A stretch of 35,488 bases of DNA, from the NCBI RefSeq assembly GCF_000003605.2, contig NW_003116455.1, forward strand, positions 253,923-289,410. Direction: 5' to 3'. The stretch is from Saccoglossus kowalevskii. Lineage: Eukaryota; Hemichordata; Enteropneusta; Harrimaniidae. Below the pieces are notes generated by a model that did no database searches, was not told where the DNA came from, and saw only the letters and a list, made by a program, of their open reading frames with translations. Shown here piece by piece: positions 1 through 11,887 of this stretch; position 1 is the first letter of the stretch; each line of letters opens with the position of its first letter. The translations under genes and the position numbers were made by a program.

Positions 1-630
1 CCTTGAGAGTGTGAAAATTGGGCCATCTGCAAATATTCTGCATTTTATAAGCTTATTGCCAGCTGTTGTAAACAATTGTAGTTTTTAAAACTAGTTTTAA
101 GTTGTTCTCCAGCATTGATGTATGTGCAAAATAGAACACACTTCTGACAAAAAACACATAACATAGAGCTTTGACTATGGGTTGACCATGGTTGAACTTA
201 CTTTACAGCAACATTTTATTCGTAAAACCCCTAAGTGATTATGCCAAAATTTTTAATTATGCCAAATTAGTTAAAATTAAAAATATACTAGTAATTTCTG
301 ATAACATGTGATCACCTGGAATGTCTTGTTTACTTGAGGATTACCGGTACTAAATCACTCTATTTACACCATTAAATAATCCATACAACTTTCTGAAAAG
401 CTGTCTTTTTGTGTAGTCAAAAAATGTGTGAATTTCAAGATTTCATGTCTGTCTGTCACCTTATATACACGCCAGGTCTCATTACGATGACCTTTATTAT
501 GTAATTGATTCTGCAATCAGACATGTTTCTCTCTTTCTCACACCCAATTTGCCTTCTTGCAATTGTAGGTAAATTGCCACTGGTGTGTGCATATTTTTCA
601 TTGTACTATTATCTCATTTTGTCCTTTCAG
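1..630 (+). other. Upstream intron of Myb (partial)
   Basis: The stretch ends in the acceptor gtcctttcag at 621-630. No coding exon or start codon joined to a donor of the required phase was seen. It is therefore most likely the 3' part of the intron between the missing first exon and the exon at 631. Confidence 0.7.
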
Positions 631-3600
631 TTATTATGACAGTGAAAGTGATAGCGGGGATGAATACGAACAGTACGATCATGATTATGACATGCCTATA
701 ATGAGGCCTCAGAAAAAATTTATCAACAAAGGAAGATGGACAAAAGAGGAGGTGAGAATAAAATAGACAGGTCTATTGGAAATTGACATGTCAAAGAAAG
801 GTCTTCAGCATTCTGTCAATAATTAATGCTAAGTAATATAAAAAAAAAATTTATGAATTTGTACAACTATAACTATGTGAGAGTGATCAACATTCAAGAG
901 CACTACAACCATTCCATAAAAATGATCTTACTAAGAAAAAATCTTTTCCAGATTTTTTATCTTAAAATCATAAGTTTTTCACAAATTCATACCACATTGG
1001 ATGATATTCGGATACTGAAATAACAATATATTCAACTTTTAAGATAAGGCCAAAAAAAAAAATTGTTTTGTTGCCCTCAGCAGCCGACCAAAAAATATGA
1101 AATATTGGATCGCGTTTTTTTTTAATGGCCCAAATATTAAAAACTCACAATTTTAAGCAGTATAAAAAGTGTTTTCCCTCAAACTTATTGATCCTGGACC
1201 GTTGTTTGATCCCCAGGGGGATAAGTGGCGACTTTGAACCTCGGGTTGATCTTATTTCTCTGACATGTTCCGAATACTATGACATTTTGACATTTGCGAT
1301 TCAACGGATAGTTGGTGCACAATATTAAAAATATCACCGCACCAAGTATTTTCTTAATTAAATAAAAACATTATTTTGAATTAAAAACAAGAAGTTTGTT
1401 GTAGTAAATATAATTTTTAATACATGAAATGCACAAAATTTTATTGAATTCACAAAACGTGACAAGAGCTGAGGACAAAGATGTTGAAGAGGACAATGTT
1501 GTTTAAGGAAAAGAAAAAACTAAGACCAAAACAATGTAGTGATGGAAATAAAAAAATATAATACCAATAGACTGAAAGAAACACTTTGATTTTTGTGTTC
1601 AATATCTAGCATGCGTTTGATTGATTCCCTTTTACCTTGGCTATTTACGATACCCTTAGTTTTCACGAGTTTATTATATTTGTCAATAAGTGTCATGGAA
1701 TGGGATTTGTTTTTGCTATGAACTGAACAGTGAACTGATTAGATGTGTTCACTGAAGTAACAAGTAAAACAATAAACAATATTCCAGACAGTACGTCTCA
1801 CACCTTTTTTTCGCTACAGTTCAATTCATAGCTCTTTTATCAAAGTGCCAAACTTCCATGATCCACAAATGGTCTATATTTCTTTGCTTAATTCTTTTAT
1901 ACAGGATGAGAGGTTAAAGCAATATGTAGATACCAATGGCACAGACAACTGGAAGTTGATCGCTAGTTTTTTCAGCGACCGGACTGACGTACAGTGTTTA
2001 CATAGATGGCAGAAAGTTCTTAATCCAGAGCTTATCAAAGGACCCTGGACGAAAGAGGTATGATGTTTTAAATCAGCATGTGTTTAATAACTGCAAAATC
2101 TTGTAGAATTTGTGAACTGAACAACAGCCACAGAAATCAAGCAATTTAAATTTGATATCCTTTTTTTTAAGAGATCAATGACAAAATGCTGATTTTTTTA
2201 GAAGGAAATACATGTATAGCGTTAAGATACCCTTACTTCATCAAGATTTATTCCCATCAAATGCGGAAATACTACTTTCATATTTGTCAAATCCCACAAG
2301 ATGATTTGATTTAACTACAAAGCTATGACCATTGTTTGTTTTTACGTTCAATTTCACTCATAGCGCATGATTTCTCAGTGAGCAAAAAAAGGTCCATTGT
2401 GCTAACAAATATGAAAAATGTGAATTTTGTTGATCTACCGTAAAAACTAAATGCAGATAACTTCACATGGGCATCAGAAATGTCTGGATTGGAACGACCA
2501 CCTGGTCCCTTTATATTCAAAGTGCTTCGCTGTACATTACACCTAATTTGCATACATACTGTTTATTGTTTCCTAGCAGCTGTGGGTACATGAGTAGGTG
2601 AATGCAAAACACTTGAACATATTTGAACTACTATTGAAAACAAAGCAAACCAATGAAATATTTTTTGTATTCTACATACAGGAAGATGAAAAAGTGATTG
2701 AACTTGTGAGTAAATATGGGCCGAAAAGATGGTCATTGATTGCCAAGCATTTAAGGGGACGCATTGGAAAACAGTGCAGAGAAAGGTAGGATTTGACAAC
2801 TTTTAATTTTTCCTATCATTTACAGTTTTTAATTTAGGTTTTGGCCATATTTGTGGAAAGTGCTTAAAACTGTAAATCATTCATTCTTGTGTAGTAAAAC
2901 TATATACCGCTAATGTTTTTATTTATTTTATTTTTTTATTTTTCAGGTGGCATAATCACCTTAATCCAGACATCAAGAAATGTGCCTGGAGTGAGGAGGA
3001 AGACCGTATCATTTACGAAGCACATAAACGCCTTGGAAACAGATGGGCGGAAATCGCTAAACTTTTACCCGGAAGGTATGTTTTATAATATTCCAACTTT
3101 GTAGTGCCTGGAGTTACGGTAAACTCCTTCATTTGTAAGTTTTGTGATCATGATCTTCTTTTTTTCTTTCCGCAATGGATAACTGGATAATAACTAACAA
3201 CTTTTAATGTGTCTCAAAACAGAACTGATAACGCCATCAAGAACCACTGGAATTCTACCATGAGAAGGAAGGTGGAAGCGGGTGAGAAACCATTTGGTGA
3301 TGTCTCACCAAAACCCAACAAGCTTCAACAGCACGAGCATGATTACCAAGACTATGATTATGAACCTGACTTTGAACCACAACAAGTTCAACACCACCAT
3401 CACCATCAAGAGCAGTATTCAAGATATCAACATCTCAATAACAACAATTCTTTACAGTCGCATAATAATCAGGTGAATTTTTGATCTTATTTTCACATGA
3501 AATATATAAACTAATTTTGTTGTTAATGGCTCAAGTAAGTTGACCAGTCATTGATTCTTATTTGTTGGTGGTGCGCGTGTATTTCCAGTTTGACTTTTTG

Positions 3601-6600
3601 TGGGTGAAATCTCAAAACAAACAATTTATATTCATAATTGTAGCATACATTCACTGCTGTGATATCCATTAGGCGCATGTGTATAACCTAAAAATTTATA
3701 ACAAAAATGTAAAAGAAGATCTCCATTTATAAACCTTGCATGAACATTGTTTCAGTGGGTGGTGATGGAATATAGAAAGTGTCACAATTAAACAATGTAT
3801 TATACACATGGTGCACACCTCGCATATACCAGAGTTTACCGCGTGTTGAGTTCTCAATTTATGTCTCAATAGACACATGATTATGATTCAGACTTTCAGT
3901 TTATATCATTAGGTACTGTAAAGTGAGTAATTTTCACTGGGTTTAAATTTCACTCATTCAGCATATTCAGGCATACTCATATTCACGGTTTTATCATCTA
4001 GATAATGTGTTCTATGCTAAATTTTACATATTCACTGGGTTTTAATTTAGTGCATTTTCCATGCAGCGAAATGAGCAAAATTAAAACCCAGTGAATAAAT
4101 AAGCATTTTACAGTAATCATTATGGTGTGCACCTTGGGTTTACTGTACTTGTCTGGCTTTAGCACCTTGCTCAACTAACCTCACACTTTTGTCACATTTC
4201 TAAGGGGGGGTGGTGGTGTCACATTTTCGTCAGTCTGGCACATTGTGAACTAAAATTGTCATTTAGATATTTTTTCGAGAGGAGGGGGGGTGGGGCTGCT
4301 GAGCTAAGCGCTCACCCCCTTAACACATGTACATGCTTTCAATATATACAGGTGTAACGTTTGTATTTACTTAGCTATGTGTTCTTCTACTTCAGATTCA
4401 CCATTCACAGAACACGCAGTATTACCAGTATGATTCAGATCACTATGATGCAAGAGATGGATACGGTAAGCTCAAAAAAATAACTCCATAGTTATTCACT
4501 TGTACGTACAATTTTATTCAGCTGGGCCCACAAATGCTTGCCTTGCTAGTGTAGCTTTTCACATTTGTTAATAATCAGAGAAGAATTTAGACAAATATGG
4601 TAAATTCTATACATTTGATTTTATGTACAGTACTTGTACTTTAATTTAGATTTTTTGTTTATTTCAGAGAAAAATAAACGCAAAGACTACCAGCCGGCAA
4701 GAATGCAGAACCAGCATGTTGTTAATGAAGGAGAGAGCCCAATGAGATGGATAGTTATGGATGGAGATCATCTGTCACCGTTTAGGTGAGCAGAGAAACC
4801 AACGTTATTTTCGGGGGCACATGTAATAGTATATAAAGTGGTGAACATTTCTTATTCTCTTGTTTTATTTTTTATCTCAGAGGTGCAAATATTCCTGACA
4901 TGCCAGAGAGTACCCAACTTCTAGAGCAGGGCAACGCATCTAATTTAAGTACATATGAATTGTTGACGGGTACTTCGGATAGAAATCCTGGAGCCACACC
5001 AACGCAGTTTACAAAATTACAAAGAAAAGGAGTGACAGGTACGATATAGTTATACAACTCTTTTCATCCTTGTGTTTTCTATTACAAAAATTAGAAGAAA
5101 TGAAATAGGGTTTGGTATCATGCACTGACAAATCTATGGTAGTTCTGTCGATAGTAAAAATTACTTTAAAAAAAATGAAGTATCTATCTTTGATGTCAAC
5201 TCTGTTTTTGCTAAACCTAAAAATTTTCCAAATCTTAGGTTATCGTTTTGACAGTCATGCCATCTCATCACTATCGAAAGATGTTTCAGGGTCACTAATA
5301 CCGATTACATCACCGGTGACATCTAGATTTAGTTCACCGCCAAGCATATTGAGAAGAAGTCGAAAAAGAAGAGTATCCTTTTCAAATATAATTTTAATAT
5401 TTAATCCAATTTCTGATAATTTATTTTCTCTCTGTATTTCTCTCGATGCAATTTTTGCTAGGACCTTTGTTATTTCAATTTGTTATGTTAGTACAGCCCA
5501 CTAGATGGTTTTTTATAATGGAAATAAGACTTCTCCATGTGTTTGCATCCTTAATAATATTGCCTTCAGCATCATCAACACATGCAAGATTTAGACGATT
5601 CAATAACACAAAGGACAGACAGGTATCAACATCTCAACACAGCATACATGAAAGAAGAACATGAGGACGAGCCGCAGCCCCTTCCACAGACTATTCCCTG
5701 CTCACCTAAAAACACACCAATTAAACCTTTGCCATTCTCACCATCTCAGGTATACAACATCTTTCTAAGTGTTGCATTTCCTTTGTGTGTCATACCGGTA
5801 TGCTTCGTTTTTACCTATGAGTTTACGACATGTGCTGACTTGTCTTTTCACTTTACTGTCTATTTCTATTGTAGTTCCTGAACAGCCCTGGCTTGCCCAA
5901 TGATCGAGGAATCAGTCTAACTTCCACTCCAGTATCTAACCTCCATATCAATAATATATTATCTACTCCTGTAACGATGCCAATAAATGAAACTTCAGCA
6001 AACAAAGAAAACAAGTAAGATGATCCTCTTCTCGTCATGTGCTTCTCTATATCATGTATAAAGTTTTCAATATTGATGTTGTTTAGCATTAGCTTTGCAG
6101 AAGTAATTATTCCCATATTCCATTCAAGTAACTCAGTTATATGTTGCGCTCATTCATGCATGCATTTCTGATGTACTTCATCACCTTTATTGCACAGGGA
6201 GACTGTATTCAGAACGCCTAGAATTCGACGTGCATTGCTGGATACCACGCCCAGGACGCCAACCCCACTTAAAGACGCGCTTGCGATATTGGAAAAGAAA
6301 AATGGTCCATTGAAACAGTTGGTATGTACAGTGATGTTTTATGCCTATTTTTGTGAAATATAAAATTGAATATGCTGCTTCAGGATTGATTTGTTGATTT
6401 TTTTTTTGTCCTCATCTAAGTTTATTAATTGCTGCGTCCTTGCGTTTCAGCCGCAGACGCCAAGTCATCTGGAGGACCTAAGTGAAATTATACAGAAAGA
6501 CGAGTTATCGTCCGGTATAGCAGGTGACATCAGTAGTTTCTGTTCACCATCGAAACATATAAAACTAGAGAATGGGGTAAGTTTTGTTTTGCTCTGTACA

Positions 6601-8607
6601 GTGTTAACTCTGGGATAAGAAAACCAATCATTCGATAGTCTGCTGAAAATCTCCGCAAATAGCCGATATGAATGATTGTTTAACATTAGCAAGCAATGTA
6701 TTTAAAATGTGTCCCCAGATAAATGTAGCAATTTAACTGTTCCTGGTTTAGATAATAATATCGGCATGTCCTTCAATTCACCAGGGTGACACTCCGTCAA
6801 AGAAAGCCAGGAAGTCGCTGAGTCATCAATGGAGTCCTTTATTCAGCCCTGAGCCAGCGTCGATGCCTGATACACCTGTAAGTGAATATTTGTCTTGAAT
6901 GATGCGAACTTAAACCTATGATGCTGACGTAATTTTAAGTGAATAATGAGCTCTATGTTGAAAGACAAAAGCATTGTCTGATTGCCACGTCACCTTTAAT
7001 ACTGTGGGATTAGTTTAAGATTTAGTATTCATTGTTGATTTTCCATTGAAAAATAATATTTGGTTACCATACTCAAAAATATCTTGTTGTTTGACTTGAA
7101 GCAGCTAACTAAACTATGACAAATGTCAATACACAGACACTTGCCTTCAGTTATTTTGTACAAAGTCTGTCCATCCGTCTGTCCAAGCGTTCGTATGTAC
7201 CGTATGTCTGCGTACACATGCACAAATACACTCATACACACACACACACACACACACACACAGTCATTTCAAACTCACCACTTTGTTATAAGTTTTGGAA
7301 GTCGAGAGATGTGAAACTTTGTGGCATGATAGTCCTTACCTTCACTGCTACCTAAAAACTTTGTTAGGCAGTAGGTTATATTAACTTTCTGTAATCCTAT
7401 TATCATGATTTTTGGCATTTTGCAGTAAAGTCATGCGCGTTAATTAAAATATGCTTATTCTGACCTGCATATATTATCTTTGCTTTAGATCCATTTGCAC
7501 ACTGACTTTGTTTTATTTTTTATTTTGTTGATATTATGCAGCAGAATTCCTATTTAGATTTAGATTCAGATAGCTCAATTATAGTGCGACAGCTTTTCAA
7601 AGATGACACTGTATTCACAGACGAGTTCAACAGCTTGGTTAGTTTTGCTTTTTAGTTTTTCTTGCACTTGATTTTGTGTGCTGTCTTCTTTTCCTTCTCT
7701 ATTTAATGTGCACTCTAGCTTCTTGTTTTTTTTTTTTTTGCTTGCTTGCCGCCACATTTTACCTTTCAACAGCTTTTACAAAAAGTTTTTTTATTTGCAT
7801 AATGATCGATTTTCCAGAACAAGAGCCTGCTAAGTGATGGCTCTATGCTGATGTCATCCAACTATGGTTCTCAGCCCTGTTACACTTCCACATCCTTCAA
7901 CAAAGCCTTCATGGTGCCCGGTTCACCGAATGCATCACAGAAGATGAAATTAAAGACTGAAGACAGACATGTGCGATTTCAGGAGACTCCCTGTAAACCC
8001 CTTGCACAGGTGGGTGATGGGCTTTCTTGGACCATCACGCATGCTTTATTGATTTTTTTGTGCGCATGTTCTGCTTGTCACAAATAACACACAAAATTAC
8101 CTGTCTTGCCGGAAATTAAAATTCTAACGTGATTGAATGGTAGATTTCACGTCTGCATGATGCACCTGAAGGCATTACAGGCGTCAGTTTATAGGTTTAA
8201 CTTTAATGTTGTGTTTAAACACTCTTGCTCGACACATAAATCTGGGAACCACTATACTGATGTTGATTGGCTGAAATCATACCACCTCGATGACTAAAAG
8301 AATATGCCTCCCTAGTTAAAGTAAAAGGAACATTTCCTTGACAGATAATGTCTTCACTTGTGTGATATTTCACTCCTTTCACTTTCTGCACTGTAATTTC
8401 TGCACATATGTGCATGCATAGACTTATCAATGTATGCAATAGTTATACAGTCTTGTAATATTTCTATGTTTTTTTTGTTTTTTTTACATCCAGCTTGATG
8501 CGGCTTGGGAAACTGTTGCGTGTGGCAAGACAGAGGACCAAAAATTACTGACGGAGCAAGCACATCGTTATATGAACCAGTGTAAACCTAGATCACTGGT
8601 GTTGTGA
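631..8607 (+). CDS. MYB: Myb transcription factor (R1R2R3, MYB/MYBL1/MYBL2 type), 5'-partial, 17 exons
   Basis: Exons read from GT-AG sites with frame kept throughout: 631-751, 1905-2057, 2682-2785, 2947-3075, 3223-3472, 4396-4465, 4668-4785, 4881-5038, 5239-5372, 5570-5749, 5875-6014, 6198-6321, 6451-6576, 6785-6877, 7542-7637, 7818-8009, 8494-8607 (TGA). They give 766 residues after a split first codon, close to vertebrate A-/B-Myb length. Residues about 34-190 form three Myb repeats with all nine spacing tryptophans and the GKQCRERW motif. The C-terminal half carries the conserved blocks [37 protein letters not shown] and [12 protein letters not shown]. The protein should bind AACNG sites in the nucleus and control cell-cycle or differentiation genes. 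The first exon (in vertebrates a few codons plus 5' UTR) must lie upstream: 631 follows a good acceptor and no suitable exon is visible in 1-630. Vertebrate-like exon phases and conserved blocks on both ends make the identification very secure; which vertebrate paralogue is closest cannot be settled here. Confidence 0.97.
752..1904 (+). other. Myb intron after the 631-751 exon
   Basis: This 1,153-bp intron runs from GTGAGA to ACAG. It is AT-rich with several A and T runs. Open frames inside it (for example 1125-1328) have no recognisable protein and lack splice signals that would make them exons. Confidence 0.8.
2223..2410. repeat. Dispersed repeat, copy 1 (partner at 11235-11430)
   Basis: Blocks such as tacccttacttcatcaag, catcaaatgcgga, ctatgacc.ttgtttg and tttttacgttc recur in the same order at 11235-11430. 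The copies are diverged but collinear over about 190 bp. This copy lies in the intron 2058-2681 of Myb. Confidence 0.6.
3914..4115. mobile_element. MITE with long terminal inverted repeats and TA ends
   Basis: The left end (TACTGTAAAGTG...TTCACTGGGTTT...CTCATT) and the reverse complement of the right end (TACTGTAAAATG...TTCACTGGGTTT...CTCATT) match over about 45 bp. Both ends carry TA, the usual target duplication of Tc1/mariner-type elements. A third copy of the TTCACTGGGTTTTAATTTAG core sits inside, near 4029. There is no coding capacity, so the element is non-autonomous. It is inserted in the Myb intron 3473-4395. Confidence 0.75.
4204..4318 (+). repeat. G-run tracts in Myb intron
   Basis: Two G-rich tracts (about 4204-4219 and 4281-4299) stand out in otherwise AT-rich intron sequence. 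Several G runs of three or more are close together and could in principle form a G-quadruplex. This is a sequence observation only. Confidence 0.45.
4396..5372 (+). other. Myb central region and basic cluster
   Basis: Four exons (4396-4465, 4668-4785, 4881-5038, 5239-5372) encode residues about 253-412. The stretch is weakly conserved and rich in Ser, Thr, Gln and Asn. It ends in [21 protein letters not shown], whose basic tail looks like a nuclear localisation signal and fits the corresponding ILRK/KRK block of vertebrate Mybs. The exon ends at 5372 with the weak donor GTATCC. No sequence similar to the c-Myb leucine-rich EVES block was recognised. Confidence 0.8.
6878..7541 (+). other. Myb intron with CA microsatellite
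   Basis: This intron separates exons 6785-6877 and 7542-7637. It holds an (AC)n tract at 7236-7262 and otherwise AT-rich sequence. Its acceptor is a tandem gcagcag. Confidence 0.85.
7236..7262. repeat. (AC)n microsatellite
   Basis: An uninterrupted AC dinucleotide run of about 13 units within a Myb intron, preceded by imperfect CA-rich sequence from about 7212. Confidence 0.95.
8010..8493 (+). other. Last Myb intron
   Basis: A 484-bp intron from GTGGGT to a T-rich tract and catccag. Nothing else recognisable was found in it. Confidence 0.85.
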
Positions 8608-10690
8608 ATTTCACACACAATGGAAGAACACTGCAAGTGTGACATGATGATCACTGTGTGAAAAAAAAAAAAAACTGTTAGTGATAGAAACTTAATTCTC
8701 CAGTTTGATGAGTAACTCGCAGCTGCTTGAGATTTTAGCCAATGGTGTAACTTGTAAGTTCTGCCTAAACATATGTCTGATATCCCTGTTCCAGTGTTTG
8801 TAGCTTTATATACCTCTGCTTCAGACATTAGATATGGACCATGCAATTTACTTGTGATGTAAATTAACACTTTCCTCTTTACGTATATGTCACTCCACTT
8901 ATATTCATACGAGAAATAATGTTGTGATGTATTGTATGTCGCCTCCCTCAACGATTTCTCTGTCAACAAATGCTGTGGTTTACGTTTATAACTATGTTGG
9001 TCATATGTTTGACTTATTAGGCAGAACTTTACTAAATTGTTTGATTAGATTTTAATGATAAAAATCTAAATATTTTTTGTACCCTGCACCTACCTTGGCC
9101 TTTTTTTCTTATCTTAGATTATAGAAATTATAATCAGTTTCTACTGTTTACGCAGACTTATCAAAAACCCTTGCTTTATATAACAAATCTGAAAAAAAGG
9201 AAAGTTGTGTTTGTTTCATTCTATGCACTGAATCAAGAAGGAATAAGCAGTACTTAAATTTTGATTCGTCAAATTTACTTGATGTTTAGTTTCATGAATG
9301 AAAACCATTACATTTCTTGGCAGGGGGTGACAGGGTGCATTTGCCGAGGGGCAGTGTGTAATTGCATTAATGTACAGAAAATAATAGCTTTGATAACAAA
9401 AGAATCTATTTTAAAATAATTATATGAAAAATATATCTTTGATGTATGTGTAGTGTTGTAAATGAGATACAAATTGTTGGAATTGTTCTAGTTACTGTGT
9501 GGATATTTTTTTTTTTTCGCATAGAGCCAGTGTTCAGTCATGTTTTTGTTTTTTAACAGATTTCATAATATTAAATACACATGTAAAACTTCAAACACGG
9601 TAGAGCATTGTGTGAATGACTTCGTGGTGTCTGATGTTGATTACTTTGGAATTCAGCTTTGTAAATGCACTTTACAAGTCATGTACACTCATTTCAAAAT
9701 GTGTAGTCATTTTTACTGGATCAGAATATCATGTAAGTTTGTACTTTGCATATATATATTTTTTTAAGTTGACTACCGTTATCTTGTAAATATTTACAAT
9801 TATAGTATTTCAGTGGATGTTCATACCTACACTTGCCGTTGCACGGTCGTAGTGTAGATTTAATTGGGACACGTGTGTTTTACTGCTTGCTGATAGTCTG
9901 GGTTTGTTGCCGATATTGTTCTGACACCAGTTTTCTGATCTGTTTCACACCCCCTCTTACTCCCCAGATTTCAAGATTGTATTTTTTGACTTGCATGGGT
10001 GGATATGTACGATGGAGTCGAGTATAATTGTATGCAATAATTATTGTAGATTACTTGATGTGTTGGTTCAGCCACTCCCATGTCAGTATATTACTAGACC
10101 CAAGTAATTATTGACACTGCCTAGAACAATGCATTGGCATTTTAACCCATAACAGTTATTCAGTTATACCAAAAATGTAATTTTGAAAAGTGTAATGGCT
10201 TTTTGTAATGTATTGGTTACATTAATTCAGCTTTAAGAGCTGTACAAACATGTCATGAAAGGAGTGTTCTTTTCTTTTTTCAACAAGTCAAAAAAATCAG
10301 TTAAAAATCGTTTTACAGTAGAAATCAGGTAGTTTGCATAATAGTTGAGTGATCAATCAGCATGGGGCAAAAACATTTTAGTAATATCAAGTCCATCAGA
10401 GTTAGCAAAATTGAAAAATTTCTTTTTAGATTTGGGTTTTTTTTGTTACAAGGATTATTTTAAGACTGGGTCAAAATATTTTTTTTTTTGATTTTTGAAA
10501 TGCTTTGTTTCCTACTTGTACAGTGAATCTAAATTAAAAGCTTCTTGTAACCCTACATGTTTCAGTTTGTTTGTTTGTTGTGTTTTCAAAGTCATGGGAA
10601 CTGTTAATTCTGGTTTACTCTGTCCTGTATCATTTCCTGGACATGCATTATAATTTACAAAACATAAATAAAAAACTGACATGAATAAAT
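8608..10690 (+). other. Probable Myb 3' UTR
   Basis: No coding exon follows the TGA at 8605-8607. The first AATAAA signals downstream are at 10667-10672 and 10684-10689, with another at 10797-10802. A weaker ATTAAA lies at 9570-9575. The sequence between is AT-rich without conserved open frames. A 3' UTR of about 2 kb is plausible for a Myb mRNA, but transcript evidence is lacking. Confidence 0.5.
10667..10689 (+). terminator. Candidate poly(A) signals for Myb
   Basis: Two AATAAA hexamers (10667-10672 and 10684-10689) are the first canonical signals downstream of the Myb stop codon. Confidence 0.45.
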
Positions 10691-11234
10691 CATGTAAGTT
10701 TATTTATGTTCAATCCAAATGACCATATTGTCTATAATATATTCATGTTTGTATATATATCTGGAGGTTCATCAACAATGGTTAGGGACACTTGAAAATA
10801 AAATCGAAGAAAGCTTAGAAAGAACTCCCGTGTGCTGAGAGTATTGAAGACACATTAAAAATTAATTAAAAATTACTTGTACATGAGATATTGGTGGAAA
10901 AGCTGAAAACTAATTATGTAAATCAGGTAACTAATATGAACAGAACAAAGAAATTATGAATTATTATGCTAATTAGAAAATTAATATGAACAAATTTTAA
11001 CCCAAAATTAATCAGGCCTGTCTATTGTCCTAGAGCATTTATGCACCAAATTTTATTCATATGTGATGATCAGTAATAGGTGATTTTCCGAACAATTGCG
11101 AGATCTCGCGAGATGCATGAAAGACGCGCGTCAAACGTCTGCTGCAAAAATCGAACGATTTGATTTTGAACTAGAATTTCTTTAATTCGCAGCTTACATT
11201 GACCGGCCGATCTTCGACAGAGGAATATTGCTTC

Positions 11235-11430
11235 CGAATACCCTCACTTAATCGAAATTGCCTATCATCAAATGTGGACAGCACATTATTAAGCATGGAA
11301 GTGTCCCTGAAATACTTTCGCGTTTGTCGAATCCCACGCGACTACGACGCTATGACCTTTGTTTGTCCTGTTTTTACGTTCGATTTCATGCATAATGCGT
11401 GATTCTCGCAGTGTACGGAAAATGGTCTAT
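11235..11430. repeat. Dispersed repeat, copy 2 (partner at 2223-2410)
   Basis: The sequence is collinear with 2223-2410 (gaataccctcacttaatcg, catcaaatgtgga, ctatgacctttgtttg, tttttacgttcgatttcat). It interrupts the tandem core of the P1 element. Its local GC and CpG content is higher than its surroundings, which suggests a less decayed copy than the one in the Myb intron. Confidence 0.6.
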
Positions 11431-11887
11431 TGAGATATCAGTGTTAATTAATTAGGTGATTAATAAGCATAAATATTTACCAAAAACTAATTTGGTTTCT
11501 GCATAGTTCTCTTTAAAAGTGTCATTAAAATCCAATTTGGGTTCTTTATATATCAGTGGAACATTATGCAAATTAGGTAATTAATATCCAATTAAAACTA
11601 ATCAGGTCTCTGCATAATCCTAGAAGATCTATGTACCAAGTGTCATTGAAATGTGATGATTACTACTTGAAATATCAAAAGCTGAAATTTAATTGATTAT
11701 GCAAATTAGGTAATTAATATGTACTCATATTACCCTAAAAACTACCAGGTCTGTGCAGTGCCCTATGACATCTATGTACCAAGTGTCATTGAAATGTGAT
11801 GATTACTACTTGAAATATCAAAAGCTGAAAATTAGTTAATTATGCAAATTAGCTAATTAATATATACTGATATTACCCTAAAAACTA

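Larger units (their letters stand above)
631..3472 (+). other. Myb DNA-binding domain exons (R1, R2, R3)
   Basis: These five exons encode an acidic N-terminal stretch ([20 protein letters not shown], like the SSDEDDED region of c-Myb) and then R1 (RWTKEEDERLKQY...[11 protein letters not shown]), R2 ([16 protein letters not shown]...[14 protein letters not shown]) and R3 ([20 protein letters not shown]...[14 protein letters not shown]). R2 and R3 are the DNA-contacting repeats in characterised Mybs. The redox-sensitive Cys of R2 (KQC) is kept. R3 starts KKCAW, where vertebrates have Ser/Thr before the Trp-adjacent residue. The last of these exons continues into a linker of Gln, Tyr, Asp and a run of five His (about 3390-3404). 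Intron positions split R1 after KEE and R2/R3 inside Arg codons. Confidence 0.97.
5570..8607 (+). other. Myb C-terminal regulatory region and MuvB-type tail
   Basis: Eight exons encode residues about 413-766. Conserved Myb landmarks in order are [47 protein letters not shown] (split here by the reader's 20-residue limit: [12 protein letters not shown] then [18 protein letters not shown]), [17 protein letters not shown], and the tail [13 protein letters not shown] ... RSLVL. The many SP/TP sites match the cyclin-CDK phosphorylation region of A-/B-Myb. The tail matches the end of A-Myb (WETVVYGKTEDQ...) and lies where B-Myb binds the LIN9-LIN52 part of MuvB. Two SUMO-type sites are visible: IKLE (about residue 598) and LKTE in the 7818-8009 exon. 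Confidence 0.93.

Noticed and set aside
1125-1328. 67-codon open frame in a Myb intron
   Set aside because: No acceptor and donor pair keeps the Myb frame, and the conserved R1 repeat joins directly across this intron.
8568-8969. 133-codon minus-strand open frame
   Set aside because: It overlaps the last Myb exon and 3' UTR on the opposite strand, with no similarity to a known protein.
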